From Roseateles violae (GTDB taxonomy: Bacteria > Pseudomonadota > Gammaproteobacteria > Burkholderiales > Burkholderiaceae_C): a stretch of DNA of 64,000 nt. A program made the translations under genes and the position numbers. The stretch covers positions 930,001 to 994,000 of the forward strand of contig NZ_JAUHHC010000002.1 in assembly GCF_030410485.1 (NCBI RefSeq). The letters run 5' to 3'. Of this stretch, positions 45,650 through 54,469 are shown one piece after another; the first letter of the stretch is position 1; each line of letters starts with the position of its first letter. Below the pieces are notes generated by a model. The model made no database searches, was not told where the DNA came from, and was given only the letters and a program-made list of their open reading frames with translations.

Positions 45650-46741
45650 TCAGAAGCTCAGCTTGCCGGCATAGCCGGTCAGCTCCAGATAGCCCTGGCC
45701 CAGCGGCCGGCCCTCGGCCGAGCGCAGCGCCGCCGCGCCCTCCCAGTAGCGCATGCCGGTGCTGCCGCGCGCATCGATCTCCTGCGCATCGAACAGGGCG
45801 GCCAGGCGCAGTGCGCCCAGCGGCGTGTCCAGCGCCCATTCGAGCGGGTAGTCGGCGCCGCTGAGCGGGCTGCGCCAATGGCGCAGCGGCCGCAGCCGCA
45901 GCTGCTCGGGCGCGAAATCTTCGGTCCGGCCGTCGGGCCGGCGCCAGCTGCCGCCGGCCCAGAGCCGGCTGCCATCGGCGCGGCGCAGCTGGAAGATCGT
46001 CAGCGCGCCGCCGTCGTCCAGATTGATGCCGGCCCAGTCCCAGCCCACCGCGCGCTCGCTGGCCTGCGCCTCGCCCAGCAATTGATCGCTCCATTCATGG
46101 TCCAGCCAGGAGCGGCCCTGCAGCGCCTGCACCGCACCGCGCTCGCGCCGCAGCGTGCCCTGGCTGCGCAGCTGCACCTGGCTGTAGTAGCGGCTGAACT
46201 GCTCCGGCCGCGGCCCCTTGCGCGAGATCCCCGCCTGGCCCTGCAGCAGCACCGGCTGCGTGGTCTGCAGGCGCAGCTCCAGCTCGGTGGCGGCCAGATC
46301 GAAGCGTGCCAGATAGACATCGCCTTCGCGGCGCAGCGACCAGTCGCGGATGTTGACGGCGCAATCCTGCTCGCTGGCCTCGGCCAGGCCCGGCAGCGCG
46401 CGTGCCAGCCGCTGCTCGTGCAGCAGGCGCCGGCCGTCCAGATCGCTCAAGGCGACATGGGCCAGCAGCAGCTGGCGGGCGGCCAGCCGGCTCGGATGGT
46501 CGTCGGGCGCCGGCCCGCGCAGGCGGAAGAAGGTCAGCTGATAGCCCCAGCGCGGGCGGGCCTCGGCGCCCGGCGCGGCCAGCAGGCCGGTCAGGTACCA
46601 CCATTCGAGCCGGCTGGCCGGATGCGCGCCGAAGTCGCGCGGAAAGCGCAGCCCGGCCTCGGCTGCCGCAGCGGCCGTCCGCGGCAGCAGACCCAGCAGC
46701 CCGGCGGCCTGCAGCAGCGCACGGCGCTTGAACGTCATCAT
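45650..46741 (-). CDS. AttH/CrtC-like lipocalin-fold secreted protein
   Basis: A 363-aa protein with a signal peptide (RRALLQAAGLLGLLPRTAAAA) and the AttH pattern: FPRDFGAHPASRLEWWYLTG near the N-terminus, GYQLTFFR, the central RSWLDHEWSDQLL, VGWDWAGINLDDGGALTIFQLR and a terminal LELTGYAG. The fold is that of carotenoid 1,2-hydratase-like double lipocalins. AttH-like proteins are usually encoded with an ABC ATPase and a FtsX-like permease, which here lie at 49009-52326 on the same strand beyond an inserted gene. A TAAGAT ends six bases before the ATG. Confidence 0.88.
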   Translation of the reverse strand: MMTFKRRALLQAAGLLGLLPRTAAAAAEAGLRFPRDFGAHPASRLEWWYLTGLLAAPGAEARPRWGYQLTFFRLRGPAPDDHPSRLAARQLLLAHVALSDLDGRRLLHEQRLARALPGLAEASEQDCAVNIRDWSLRREGDVYLARFDLAATELELRLQTTQPVLLQGQAGISRKGPRPEQFSRYYSQVQLRSQGTLRRERGAVQALQGRSWLDHEWSDQLLGEAQASERAVGWDWAGINLDDGGALTIFQLRRADGSRLWAGGSWRRPDGRTEDFAPEQLRLRPLRHWRSPLSGADYPLEWALDTPLGALRLAALFDAQEIDARGSTGMRYWEGAAALRSAEGRPLGQGYLELTGYAGKLSF

Positions 46742-46747
46742 CCGGGC

Positions 46748-46753
46748 ATCTTA
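46748..46753 (-). promoter_or_regulatory. candidate -10 element of a leaderless promoter (AttH-like gene)
   Basis: TAAGAT on the minus strand, then six bases (GCCCGG), then the ATG at 46741. If real, it would give the AttH-like gene its own promoter, as expected after separation from the transporter genes. Confidence 0.4.
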
Positions 46754-46957
46754 GTGAAGGTGCGTCAGCGGGCCTCGCCTTGCACCGAAAAGGTCCGACC
46801 CGAAGTCTCTTGCCCGGCCCACGCCGAGGCCGCTTCCTCTGAAATAGGGATGGATGGCGGCATTCGCCGCGCACCGCGATTGGATAGCGCGCAGACTGCG
46901 ATCGCGAGGGCAGGGGCGGCGGTGGTCCTGTGGCATTCCAAGGAAAGGGGGAAGGTC

Positions 46958-48967
46958 ATGAAGGCAAATCAAAGCACGGCTGTGGCGTTCGCGATGCTTT
47001 CGCTGCTGCTGGCCGGGGCACCCCAAGGCGTGGCCCTCACGCTGAATCACAACGTCAGTTTCACTGCGGTCAACCGCAATCCCTGGACCGACGGGCCGAT
47101 GTTCCGCGAGCAGTGGGTCAACAAGGACCTCCAGCAAGCGTTCACCGTGTCGGTACCGACGGTCGGGCTGAGTCCGACGGCCCTGATGTCCGACTTCCTG
47201 GGCATCCCAAACATTGGCTTTGTGCGCGCCGGCGGCGTTGCAAGCGGCAATATAGGGCTGGACCTGGGGCTTTATGTGGATGGCGGGCGGCTCAATATCA
47301 CCTATCCCGGCACCGGGCGCATCGATATCGCCACGCGCGGCGCCACCGGCGTGTCGACGCTCGGCTACACCCGTACCAACACCAGTTTCACGCCGGGGCT
47401 CTATCGCGAGTTCAAGCCGAATCTCGGCATGGTGATGGCGCTGCTGGGCGGGCCCGGCTACGACAGCCTGAACTCGATCCCGGGCTACGAGACCGAGCAC
47501 TTCCAGAACCCCGTGTTCAAGACCTCGTTCCCGACCGCCGCCGCCTGGGCCGATCTGCACTGGAACCTCAATGCCGGCGTGCGCGTCGAGGCCGGCGCGC
47601 TGCGACTGCGCAATCCGATTACCGGCAGCATCGAATGCGTGCTCTGCACCTCGCGCCAGTTCACCGCCAACAACGCCGACAGCGTCAGGCTGATCGATAT
47701 CAATCCGGCCGGCGTGCAGGTGATCGGGCTGGGACGGCAGCAGATTTCCGGCAGCGATATCGCGCTCGGCTATGGCAGTGTCAGCGTCAGCTACCCGAAC
47801 CTGGCCGTGGGCGGCGGGTTGCAGGCGGGCAGCACCACGCTGTTCGGCACGCAGGCGCGCGAGATCATGGCGTTCAACGGCAATCTGGAGCAACTGGTCC
47901 CCTTCGTCGGTGCCTTCCTGCATCAGGGAGTCGGCCCCTTCGACCTCAAGTTGCTGGGCGTGGAGGGCGGCCCCAAGCTCAGCCTGTACCAGGACTTCAC
48001 GGTCAAGGTCGCTCCCAAGCTGGAACTCAATTTCAGCCGCCCCGTCGAATGGCTCAGCCCCGGCGGTGCGCAGATCACCAACCAGATCGTCGCGCCGCTG
48101 GGCCAGGCGCTGGACTGGCGCCCGATCCCTGGTGCGTTCGACAACAAGCTGGTCGTGCAGCCTCGCTATCTGCTTGATGGCGAGGTGCGCAACACGACCG
48201 GCCTGGCGCTGGGCTACGAGCTGTACATCGACGCCCTCGAGGCCGACACCGGCCTGGGCAAGGTCGGTCCGGTGCCTGCCGGGCATCTGCAGGCCGACGA
48301 CGCGCTGCGGTTGCCGCCCCTGTACGACCACGCCTTCTCGCTCGGGCTCGGCGCGATCAAGGCACGCAATATCAATCTCGACGTCGTGTCGCCGGTATGG
48401 GCCGAGGTCGGCGATATCGGCCAGACGCCGGTCACCCTGGTCGGCGGCCGGCAGCTGTCGGGCGACGATCTCGGCGGCCTGTTCTCGCTGACCTTTCGCA
48501 TCGGCAGCCACGACTACACCCGCCAGGTCGGTGGATCGTACGTCCGCATCGCCACCGCCGGCGGCAGAGACGAGGACCAGCTACTGCTGCGGCTGAACCA
48601 GGCACTGTTCATCGAACGCGAGGCCGGTGACGTGCGCATCGGCGATTTGCTGTGCCTGTACTGCGAGGACAACGCCGCTCGGCTGGCCGGCAGCGACCCG
48701 TTCTTCACCGACCAGGGCGAGGACCTGTACTTCAACCCGCTGTTCAGCTTCCGCAGCGACGACATCGACGCCGGCGCGGCGCAACTGCAGGGCTCGGCGA
48801 CGGCGCTGGCGCAACTGCGGCCGCCGGTGGCCGTGCTGGGGGCCGCCGTGGCCGAAGGGGACTTCGGATTCGGGCCGATCACCGATGTGCCGGAGCCCGC
48901 GAGCTGGGTGCTAGGGCTGGCCGGTGGGCTGCTCGTTTGTGGACGTCGCCTGCAGCGCGCTGTTTGA
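46958..48967 (+). CDS. large PEP-CTERM-anchored secreted protein
   Basis: A 669-aa secreted protein with a signal peptide (AFAMLSLLLAGAPQGVALT) and a PEP-CTERM tail: VPEPASWVLGLAGGLLVCGRRLQR. The body is beta-rich and Gly/Asn-rich, with no domain I recognise. Two CxxC motifs stand out, ECVLCTS near residue 230 and CLYCEDN near residue 568. GAAGG lies just before the ATG at 46958; the frame stays open far upstream over the AttH gene, which is not coding. It lies on the strand opposite to its neighbours and between the AttH-like and permease genes. Confidence 0.85.
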   Translation: MKANQSTAVAFAMLSLLLAGAPQGVALTLNHNVSFTAVNRNPWTDGPMFREQWVNKDLQQAFTVSVPTVGLSPTALMSDFLGIPNIGFVRAGGVASGNIGLDLGLYVDGGRLNITYPGTGRIDIATRGATGVSTLGYTRTNTSFTPGLYREFKPNLGMVMALLGGPGYDSLNSIPGYETEHFQNPVFKTSFPTAAAWADLHWNLNAGVRVEAGALRLRNPITGSIECVLCTSRQFTANNADSVRLIDINPAGVQVIGLGRQQISGSDIALGYGSVSVSYPNLAVGGGLQAGSTTLFGTQAREIMAFNGNLEQLVPFVGAFLHQGVGPFDLKLLGVEGGPKLSLYQDFTVKVAPKLELNFSRPVEWLSPGGAQITNQIVAPLGQALDWRPIPGAFDNKLVVQPRYLLDGEVRNTTGLALGYELYIDALEADTGLGKVGPVPAGHLQADDALRLPPLYDHAFSLGLGAIKARNINLDVVSPVWAEVGDIGQTPVTLVGGRQLSGDDLGGLFSLTFRIGSHDYTRQVGGSYVRIATAGGRDEDQLLLRLNQALFIEREAGDVRIGDLLCLYCEDNAARLAGSDPFFTDQGEDLYFNPLFSFRSDDIDAGAAQLQGSATALAQLRPPVAVLGAAVAEGDFGFGPITDVPEPASWVLGLAGGLLVCGRRLQRAV

Positions 48968-49008
48968 GGTCGCGCAGATGCCCGGGGCGTGCCGGCCATC
49001 GGCGTCCT

Positions 49009-51528
49009 CTACCAATCCTCCTTGACCGCCTGCACCGCATCGCCGGAGGCGGCGCGGCGGCCGGCGATCAGCGCCGCCAGTACGCCGGCGGTGAACGTCG
49101 CCGCCAGCAGTCCCGTCAGCCGCGGCCAGGGCAGGCTCAGGTCCATGCTCCAGTGGAAGCTCTGCGGGTTGACGACGAAGACCAGCACCGCCGACAGCGC
49201 CAGGCCCAGCGCCAGGCCGGCCAGCGCGCCGATGCCGCAGAGCAGCGCCGCCTCCAGCGCCAGCAGGCGCAGCACGCCGGCGCGGGTCAGGCCCAGATGC
49301 AGCAGCAGGCCGAATTCGCGCCGCCGCGCCAGCACCTGGGCCGACTGGCTGGCCGCGATGCCGAACAGGCCGATTGCCAGCGCCACCGCCTGCAGCCAGT
49401 GGGTGACGGCGAAGCTGCGGTCGAAGATGCGCAGCGAGATGCCGCGCAGTTCGCCGGCCGCCGCCAGTTCCAGGTCCTGCGGCTCGGCGGCCAGCGCGCG
49501 CAGCTGGGCGGCGGCGGCCTGCGCGTCCGTGCCCGGCCGCAGCCAGACCATCAGCTCGCTGACCGTCGCGTCGCCGCTCCACTGCCGGTAGGCGGCCAGT
49601 GGCAGGATCAGCGCGCCGCTCTGGCGCGCATAGTCGCGCCAGACGCCGCGCACAAAGGCCGGCTGCGGCCCGGCGCCGGCCTCCAGCCGCAGCGTCAGGC
49701 GCTGGCCCGGCGCCAGGCGCAGCGCATCGCGCAGGGCCTCGTTGACGTAGAGGGGCAGGCCCTGGCCCTCGGCCAGCGCGCCGGCGAGCGGCAGCTGGCC
49801 TTCATCCTCGATTTCGCGCGCCAAGGCCGTCACCGGCTGCGGCGCGCCCTCGATCAGCACATTGGCGCTGCGCTGCACGGCGATGCGCTCGGCCAGCGCG
49901 CTGTGCCGCACGGCGGCCACATAGGCGGGCGGCAGCGGCGCCGCCTGGCCCGGCGCCAGGCGCAGCGCCGAGCGGATATAGAGATCGGCCGGCAGCATCC
50001 GCGTCAACCACTGGTCCAGCGAATCGCGGAAGCTGCCGACCATCACCAGCATCGCCACCGACAGGCTTAAGGACACCAGCACGCCGGCCAGCGCGCGCAG
50101 CGCCTCGCCGGCCTGGTCCAGCGCGCGCTCGCGCAGCAGCAGCAGCGTGGCCGAGTCCGGCAGCCGCGCCAGCATGGCGACCGCGCCGCGCAGCAGCGCC
50201 GGCACGCAGGCGATGCCGCCCAGCAGCATGGCCAGCATGGCCAGATAGGCGGCCAGCGGCACGCCCGCCAGCGGCGGCAGCAGGGCCAGCGCCAGGCCGG
50301 CGAGCAGCAGCGCCGGCCCCAGCCAGGCGGGCAGGGCGCCGTGCAGCGCGCCGCCCAGGCCCTTCAAGACCTGGGCCACCGGCATGCGCCGCACGGCCAG
50401 CGCGGGCGCGCCGGCGGCCAGAGCGCTGACGACGAGGCCCAGCAGGCCGAAGACGGCCGCGGCCGGCAATTGCTCCACGGCAAAGCGCAACTGCGGCCGC
50501 AGGCCCTGGATCAGGCCCAGGCCCAGATCGCTGCCCAGCCGCTGCAGCGCCAGCGCCGCCAGCCACCAGCCCAGCAGCAGGCCCAGCAGGCTGCCGATGA
50601 GGCCCAGCAAGAGACCCTCGGCCAGCACCAGCGCCCCGCGCTCGCGCGCGCTCATGCCCAGCACGCCCAGCAGCGCCCATTGCGGCAGGCGCTGCGCGAC
50701 CGACAGCGAGAGCACGGCGAAGACCAGGAAGCTGCCGGTGAACAAGGCCATCAGCGAAAGCACGCCCAGATTGACGCGGTAGGCGCGGCTCAGCTCCTGC
50801 AGGCGCTCGCCTTCGTCGGGCGGCGGCGCGGCGACGAGGCCGGCCGGCAGCTTGGCCTCGGCCAGCCATTGCGTCGGACTGAGGCCCGGCCGCAGGCGCA
50901 GATCGATGCGGTCCAGCTGGCCCAGGCGGCCCAGCAGCAGCTGCGCGCCGGCGATGTCCAGCACCGCCAGCGGCGCGCCGGCCGCGTCGAGCGTGCCGCC
51001 CAGGGTCTGCGTGGTCGAAAGCGGGCCCTCGCGGCCGGCGACGCGCAAGGTCAGGCGCTCCGGCCGGGGCTGCGGCAGGCGCTGCAAGGCCGCCTCGTTG
51101 AGAAAGAGCCGCTGCGGATCGAGCAGCTGCTGCAGGTCCTGGCCATGCGGCAGCAGCTGCGGGCTCAGCGGCGCCGCCTGCAGCGCGTCCAGGCCGAGCA
51201 CGCGCAGATTGAAGCGCTGACCCTGCGCATCGGCGGCCTGCGCCATGCCCTCGAGCACCGGCGCGGCGATCTGCACCCCGGGCCGGCGCGCGATCTCGGC
51301 GTAGACCTCTTCGCCGAGCGCACCGGCGCGCGCGCGCAGCACCAGATCGGGCTTGCCGTTCAGGCTGGCCGCCGCGCTGCCGAACTCGGCCAGCGCCGTG
51401 CCGTTGAGCAGATGGACCGCGTAGGCCAGGGCGACGCCCAGCACGATGGCCAGCAGGGCCAGCAACTGCCGGCCGGCCTGGTGTCGCAGGGCCGGCCAGG
51501 ACAGCTGTGCGAACCACCGGGCGTTCAT
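49009..51528 (-). CDS. AttF-like FtsX-family ABC permease
   Basis: An 839-aa permease with two FtsX cores: an N-terminal membrane segment (LLALLAIVLGVALAYAVHLL), a periplasmic domain, a middle set of helices (about residues 245-480), a second periplasmic domain and three C-terminal helices. It ends in DAVQAVKEDW, typical of this group. It is partner to the ATPase at 51676-52326, 147 bp upstream. Such transporters export lipids or lipoproteins or act on envelope polymers; the substrate is not known. The start at 51528 is the first sensible ATG; the ribosome-binding site is weak. Confidence 0.9.
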   Translation of the reverse strand: MNARWFAQLSWPALRHQAGRQLLALLAIVLGVALAYAVHLLNGTALAEFGSAAASLNGKPDLVLRARAGALGEEVYAEIARRPGVQIAAPVLEGMAQAADAQGQRFNLRVLGLDALQAAPLSPQLLPHGQDLQQLLDPQRLFLNEAALQRLPQPRPERLTLRVAGREGPLSTTQTLGGTLDAAGAPLAVLDIAGAQLLLGRLGQLDRIDLRLRPGLSPTQWLAEAKLPAGLVAAPPPDEGERLQELSRAYRVNLGVLSLMALFTGSFLVFAVLSLSVAQRLPQWALLGVLGMSARERGALVLAEGLLLGLIGSLLGLLLGWWLAALALQRLGSDLGLGLIQGLRPQLRFAVEQLPAAAVFGLLGLVVSALAAGAPALAVRRMPVAQVLKGLGGALHGALPAWLGPALLLAGLALALLPPLAGVPLAAYLAMLAMLLGGIACVPALLRGAVAMLARLPDSATLLLLRERALDQAGEALRALAGVLVSLSLSVAMLVMVGSFRDSLDQWLTRMLPADLYIRSALRLAPGQAAPLPPAYVAAVRHSALAERIAVQRSANVLIEGAPQPVTALAREIEDEGQLPLAGALAEGQGLPLYVNEALRDALRLAPGQRLTLRLEAGAGPQPAFVRGVWRDYARQSGALILPLAAYRQWSGDATVSELMVWLRPGTDAQAAAAQLRALAAEPQDLELAAAGELRGISLRIFDRSFAVTHWLQAVALAIGLFGIAASQSAQVLARRREFGLLLHLGLTRAGVLRLLALEAALLCGIGALAGLALGLALSAVLVFVVNPQSFHWSMDLSLPWPRLTGLLAATFTAGVLAALIAGRRAASGDAVQAVKEDW

Positions 51529-51675
51529 CTCAGCCGCCCGCGATGAGCCGGATTTGCGGGCCGAGCGCCGGGCCGCCCCAAGCCGGCCCGCCATGGCGAT
51601 CCGCCTGCCGGTCGATCCGGCAGGCATCGCCGTCCCCCCGGGGGACCGGCCAAGGCGGGCCTTGGTCGAGGGGCT
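51529..51675. repeat. hairpin-rich intergenic element between ATPase and permease genes
   Basis: A 147-bp gap inside an operon with three successive inverted repeats: TGCCGG-TCGAT-CCGGCA (51606-51622), TCCCCCCGGGGGA (51633-51645) and CCAAGGCGGGCCTTGG (51650-51665), preceded by a GGGCCGCCCCAAGCC run. It resembles dispersed GC-rich repeats common in Burkholderiales genomes (from memory). No gene is seen in it. Confidence 0.45.
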
Positions 51676-52326
51676 TCATGTCAAGCCTTGTTCGCCCAGC
51701 CGCAGACAGCGGTCGGCGCGCGCGGCCGCGCGCTCGGAATGGGTCACCAGCAGGCAGGCGGAGCCCTGCTCGCGCACCTGGGCCAGCAGCAGGTCCAGCA
51801 CCTGCTGGGCATGGCGCGGATCCAGATTGCCGGTCGGCTCGTCGGCCAACACCAGGAGCGGCCGGTGCACCAGCGCGCGCGCGATCGCGACCCGCTGCAG
51901 CTGCCCGCCGGAGAGCTGGCGCGGCATGCGCGCGCCCAGGCCCTCAAGGCCGACGGCGCCCAGCATCTCGGCCACCCGCAGCGGGTCGGGCCGCCGCAGC
52001 AGCAGCAAGGGCAGGGCGATGTTGTCGGCCACCGTCAGATGCGGCAGTACATGAAAGGCCTGGAACACGAAGCCGAGCTTGGCGCGGCGCAGCAGCGCGC
52101 GCCGGCCTTCGTCCAGCGTCGTCAGCTCGATGCCGTCGAGCAGGACCCGGCCGGCATCGAGCTCGTCCAGCCCGGCCAGGCAGTTCAGCAGGGTCGATTT
52201 GCCGCTGCCCGATTCGCCCAGCAGCGCGACCAGCTCGCCGCGCTCCAGCTGCAGATCGACGCCCTCGAACACCGGCGTGGTGCCATAGCGCTTGGCCAGG
52301 CCGCGGGCGTCGAGCAGCGGGCTCAT
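51676..52326 (-). CDS. AttE-like ABC transporter ATP-binding protein
   Basis: A 216-aa ATPase of the LolD/MacB class: Walker [13 protein letters not shown]-loop [13 protein letters not shown], signature [15 protein letters not shown], Walker [16 protein letters not shown] and H-loop LLVTHSERA. It powers the FtsX-like permease encoded next. Its ATG overlaps the stop of the following-strand neighbour miaA in ATGA fashion (52323-52326), meaning it lies downstream of the ATPase start and miaA ends there; on the minus strand miaA is transcribed first and the ATPase starts inside its stop codon. Confidence 0.92.
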   Translation of the reverse strand: MSPLLDARGLAKRYGTTPVFEGVDLQLERGELVALLGESGSGKSTLLNCLAGLDELDAGRVLLDGIELTTLDEGRRALLRRAKLGFVFQAFHVLPHLTVADNIALPLLLLRRPDPLRVAEMLGAVGLEGLGARMPRQLSGGQLQRVAIARALVHRPLLVLADEPTGNLDPRHAQQVLDLLLAQVREQGSACLLVTHSERAAARADRCLRLGEQGLT

Positions 52327-53246
52327 CGGAGCAGGCGCTGCATCGCCGCCAGCAGGGCCGGCTGGGCCTGTGGGTCGTCGCAGGCGATCAGCTGGCGGCG
52401 CGGCATGCTGCGCAGCCAGGTCAGCTGGCGCTTGGCCAGCTGGCGGGTGGCGGCGATGCCGCGTTCCTCCAAGGTCGACCGATCGCCGCTGTCCAGTGCC
52501 TCCCAGACTTGGCGGTAGCCGACGCAGCGCATCGACGGCAGCTCGGGGTTCAGATCGCCGCGCGCGCGCAGCGCCTTCACCTCGTCGAGCAGGCCGTCGG
52601 CCAGCATCTGGCGGAAACGCTGCGCCAGGCGCTGGTGCAGCCAGCCGCGGTCCCGCGGCTCCAGCGACAGCAGCGGCCAGTCCACGCCGGCGCTGCGCGA
52701 CTCGCGGTGCAGCTCGCTCATCGGCCGGCCGGTCAGCAGGCAGACCTCCAGCGCGCGCTGGATGCGCTGCGAATCGTTGGGCGCCAGCCGCGCCGCCGTC
52801 GCGGGGTCGAGTGCCGCCAGCTCGGCATGCAGGGCCGGCCAGCCTGCGCGGGCGGCGCGCGCATCGATGTCCGCGCGCAGCGCCTCGTCCGCCTGCGGCA
52901 GGCTGCTGAGGCCATCGAACAAGGCCTTAAAGTACAGCATCGTGCCGCCCACCAGCAGCGGCAGCCGGCCGCGCGCCAGGATCTCGGCGGCCAGCCGCTG
53001 CGCATCGCGCGCGAACTGCGCGGCCGAGTAGACGTCCAGCGGATCGATGATGTCGATCAGGTGGTGCGGCACCTGGGCCAGTTCGGCCGCGCTGGGCTTG
53101 GCCGTGCCGATGTCCATGCCGCGGTAGACCAGGGCCGAGTCCACGCTGATGATCTCGACCGGCAGCAGCTCGGCGGCCGCCAGCGCGCAGGCGGTCTTGC
53201 CGCTGCCGGTCGGGCCGGCAATGCAGATCGGCCGGGTGACGTTCAT
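52323..53246 (-). CDS. miaA: tRNA dimethylallyltransferase MiaA
   Basis: A 307-aa enzyme that adds an isopentenyl group to A37 of UNN-reading tRNAs. The P-loop is [15 protein letters not shown], followed by [37 protein letters not shown] and [12 protein letters not shown], and the C-terminal [13 protein letters not shown] and [12 protein letters not shown]. It starts at ATG 53246, overlapping the stop of the MFS gene (53243). Frequently near mutL and queG-type genes, as here. Confidence 0.96.
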   Translation of the reverse strand: MNVTRPICIAGPTGSGKTACALAAAELLPVEIISVDSALVYRGMDIGTAKPSAAELAQVPHHLIDIIDPLDVYSAAQFARDAQRLAAEILARGRLPLLVGGTMLYFKALFDGLSSLPQADEALRADIDARAARAGWPALHAELAALDPATAARLAPNDSQRIQRALEVCLLTGRPMSELHRESRSAGVDWPLLSLEPRDRGWLHQRLAQRFRQMLADGLLDEVKALRARGDLNPELPSMRCVGYRQVWEALDSGDRSTLEERGIAATRQLAKRQLTWLRSMPRRQLIACDDPQAQPALLAAMQRLLR

Positions 53247-54469
53247 GTCGGCCGCCCCGCCGGGGCCTGCAGCGCCGGCGCCGGCCGCTGCACCCAGGTC
53301 CAGCTGACCAGCACCGTCGCCAGCGCCATCGCGCACAGGGTCAGCGCCAGGGTCAGCACGCTGGCCTGCCGCGCCAGCGCATGGCTCAGCCAGGCGCCGA
53401 CCAGGAAGGCGGTCAGCGCGATCAGGAAGCCGGCCCAGGCCGAGGCGACGCCGGCGCGCTGCGGAAAGGGACCGACCGCGCCGGTCTGGCCGCAGGGCTG
53501 CAGGATGCCGTGGCCGAAGATCAACAGCCATTGCGGCAGCAGCAGCGCCCAGACCGATTCGACGCCGGCCAGCGCGAGGCCGGCCACCGAGAGGCCGCCG
53601 GCCAGGGTGAAGGCCGCGCCGCGCTTGGCGGTGGCGGCAATGCCATGGCGCGGCAGCAGGCGCCGGCAGGCCAGGGTGCCCAGCACATAGACGGCGGCGC
53701 AGGCGCCCACCATCAGGCCGTAGGACTGGCGCGAGACCTGCAGGATGCCGATGAAGACGAAGGAAGAACCGGCCAGAAAGGTGTACAAGGTGCCGTAGCC
53801 CAGCGCCGTCATCAGCCCATAGGCGCGGAAGGTCGGGTGACGCAGCACCAGCGCCCAGCTCTGCAGCAGATGCGCCGGCCGCAGGGCCAGCGGGTCGCGC
53901 GCGGCCAGTGATTCGGGCACGCGCAGCGCGATGAAGCCCAGGGCCGCGGCCGCGAAGGCGGCGGTGGCCAAGAGGGTCGAGCGCCAGCCGAACAGCTCGG
54001 TCAGCGCGCCGCCGATGCCGGGGCTCAGCGTCGCCAGGATGCCTAGGCCGGTCAGCGCGCGCGCCATCACCTGCGCGCCCTGCTGCGGCTCGAACCAGTC
54101 GCGCAGCATCGCCCGGCCGCAGACCACCGAGGCCGCCAGGCCCAGGCCCTGCAGCGCGCGCCAGGCCACCAGCTGGGCGATGCCGCCGGCGGCCGCCGCG
54201 GCCAGGGCGGCCAGCAGGTATAGGCTCAGCCCGCCCAGCAGCACCGGCCGGCGACCGTAGCGGTCGGCCAGCGGGCCCAGCAGCAGCTGACCCAGGCCGA
54301 AGGCCAGCATCAGCGCCGACAAGGTCAGCTGCGCGCCGGCCATCGGCGCGCCCAGCTCGGGCAGGGCCGGCAGGTAGAGATCGGTCGTCACCGGCTGGAT
54401 GCCCAGCAGCAGGGCCAGGGCCAGCACGGCCACGCCGTCGCCCGGTTTCTGATGTGCCGCTTCGTTCAA
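53243..54469 (-). CDS. Bcr/CflA-type MFS drug transporter
   Basis: A 408-aa 12-helix transporter. The N-terminus has [24 protein letters not shown], the family mark of Bcr/CflA proteins, then motif A as [17 protein letters not shown] and a motif C-like LSPGIGGAL. It probably exports drugs or amino-acid derivatives. No ATG fits; a TTG at 54469 forms a TTGA overlap with the stop of the pseudouridine synthase gene and gives [15 protein letters not shown] as the first residues. The frame is open upstream inside that gene, which is not coding. Confidence 0.88.
   Translation of the reverse strand: MNEAAHQKPGDGVAVLALALLLGIQPVTTDLYLPALPELGAPMAGAQLTLSALMLAFGLGQLLLGPLADRYGRRPVLLGGLSLYLLAALAAAAAGGIAQLVAWRALQGLGLAASVVCGRAMLRDWFEPQQGAQVMARALTGLGILATLSPGIGGALTELFGWRSTLLATAAFAAAALGFIALRVPESLAARDPLALRPAHLLQSWALVLRHPTFRAYGLMTALGYGTLYTFLAGSSFVFIGILQVSRQSYGLMVGACAAVYVLGTLACRRLLPRHGIAATAKRGAAFTLAGGLSVAGLALAGVESVWALLLPQWLLIFGHGILQPCGQTGAVGPFPQRAGVASAWAGFLIALTAFLVGAWLSHALARQASVLTLALTLCAMALATVLVSWTWVQRPAPALQAPAGRPT

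Noticed and set aside
45878-46957. N-terminal extension of the large PEP-CTERM protein
   Set aside because: The extra 360 codons are antisense to the AttH-like gene and would bury the signal peptide; the ATG at 46958 has a GAAGG just upstream.
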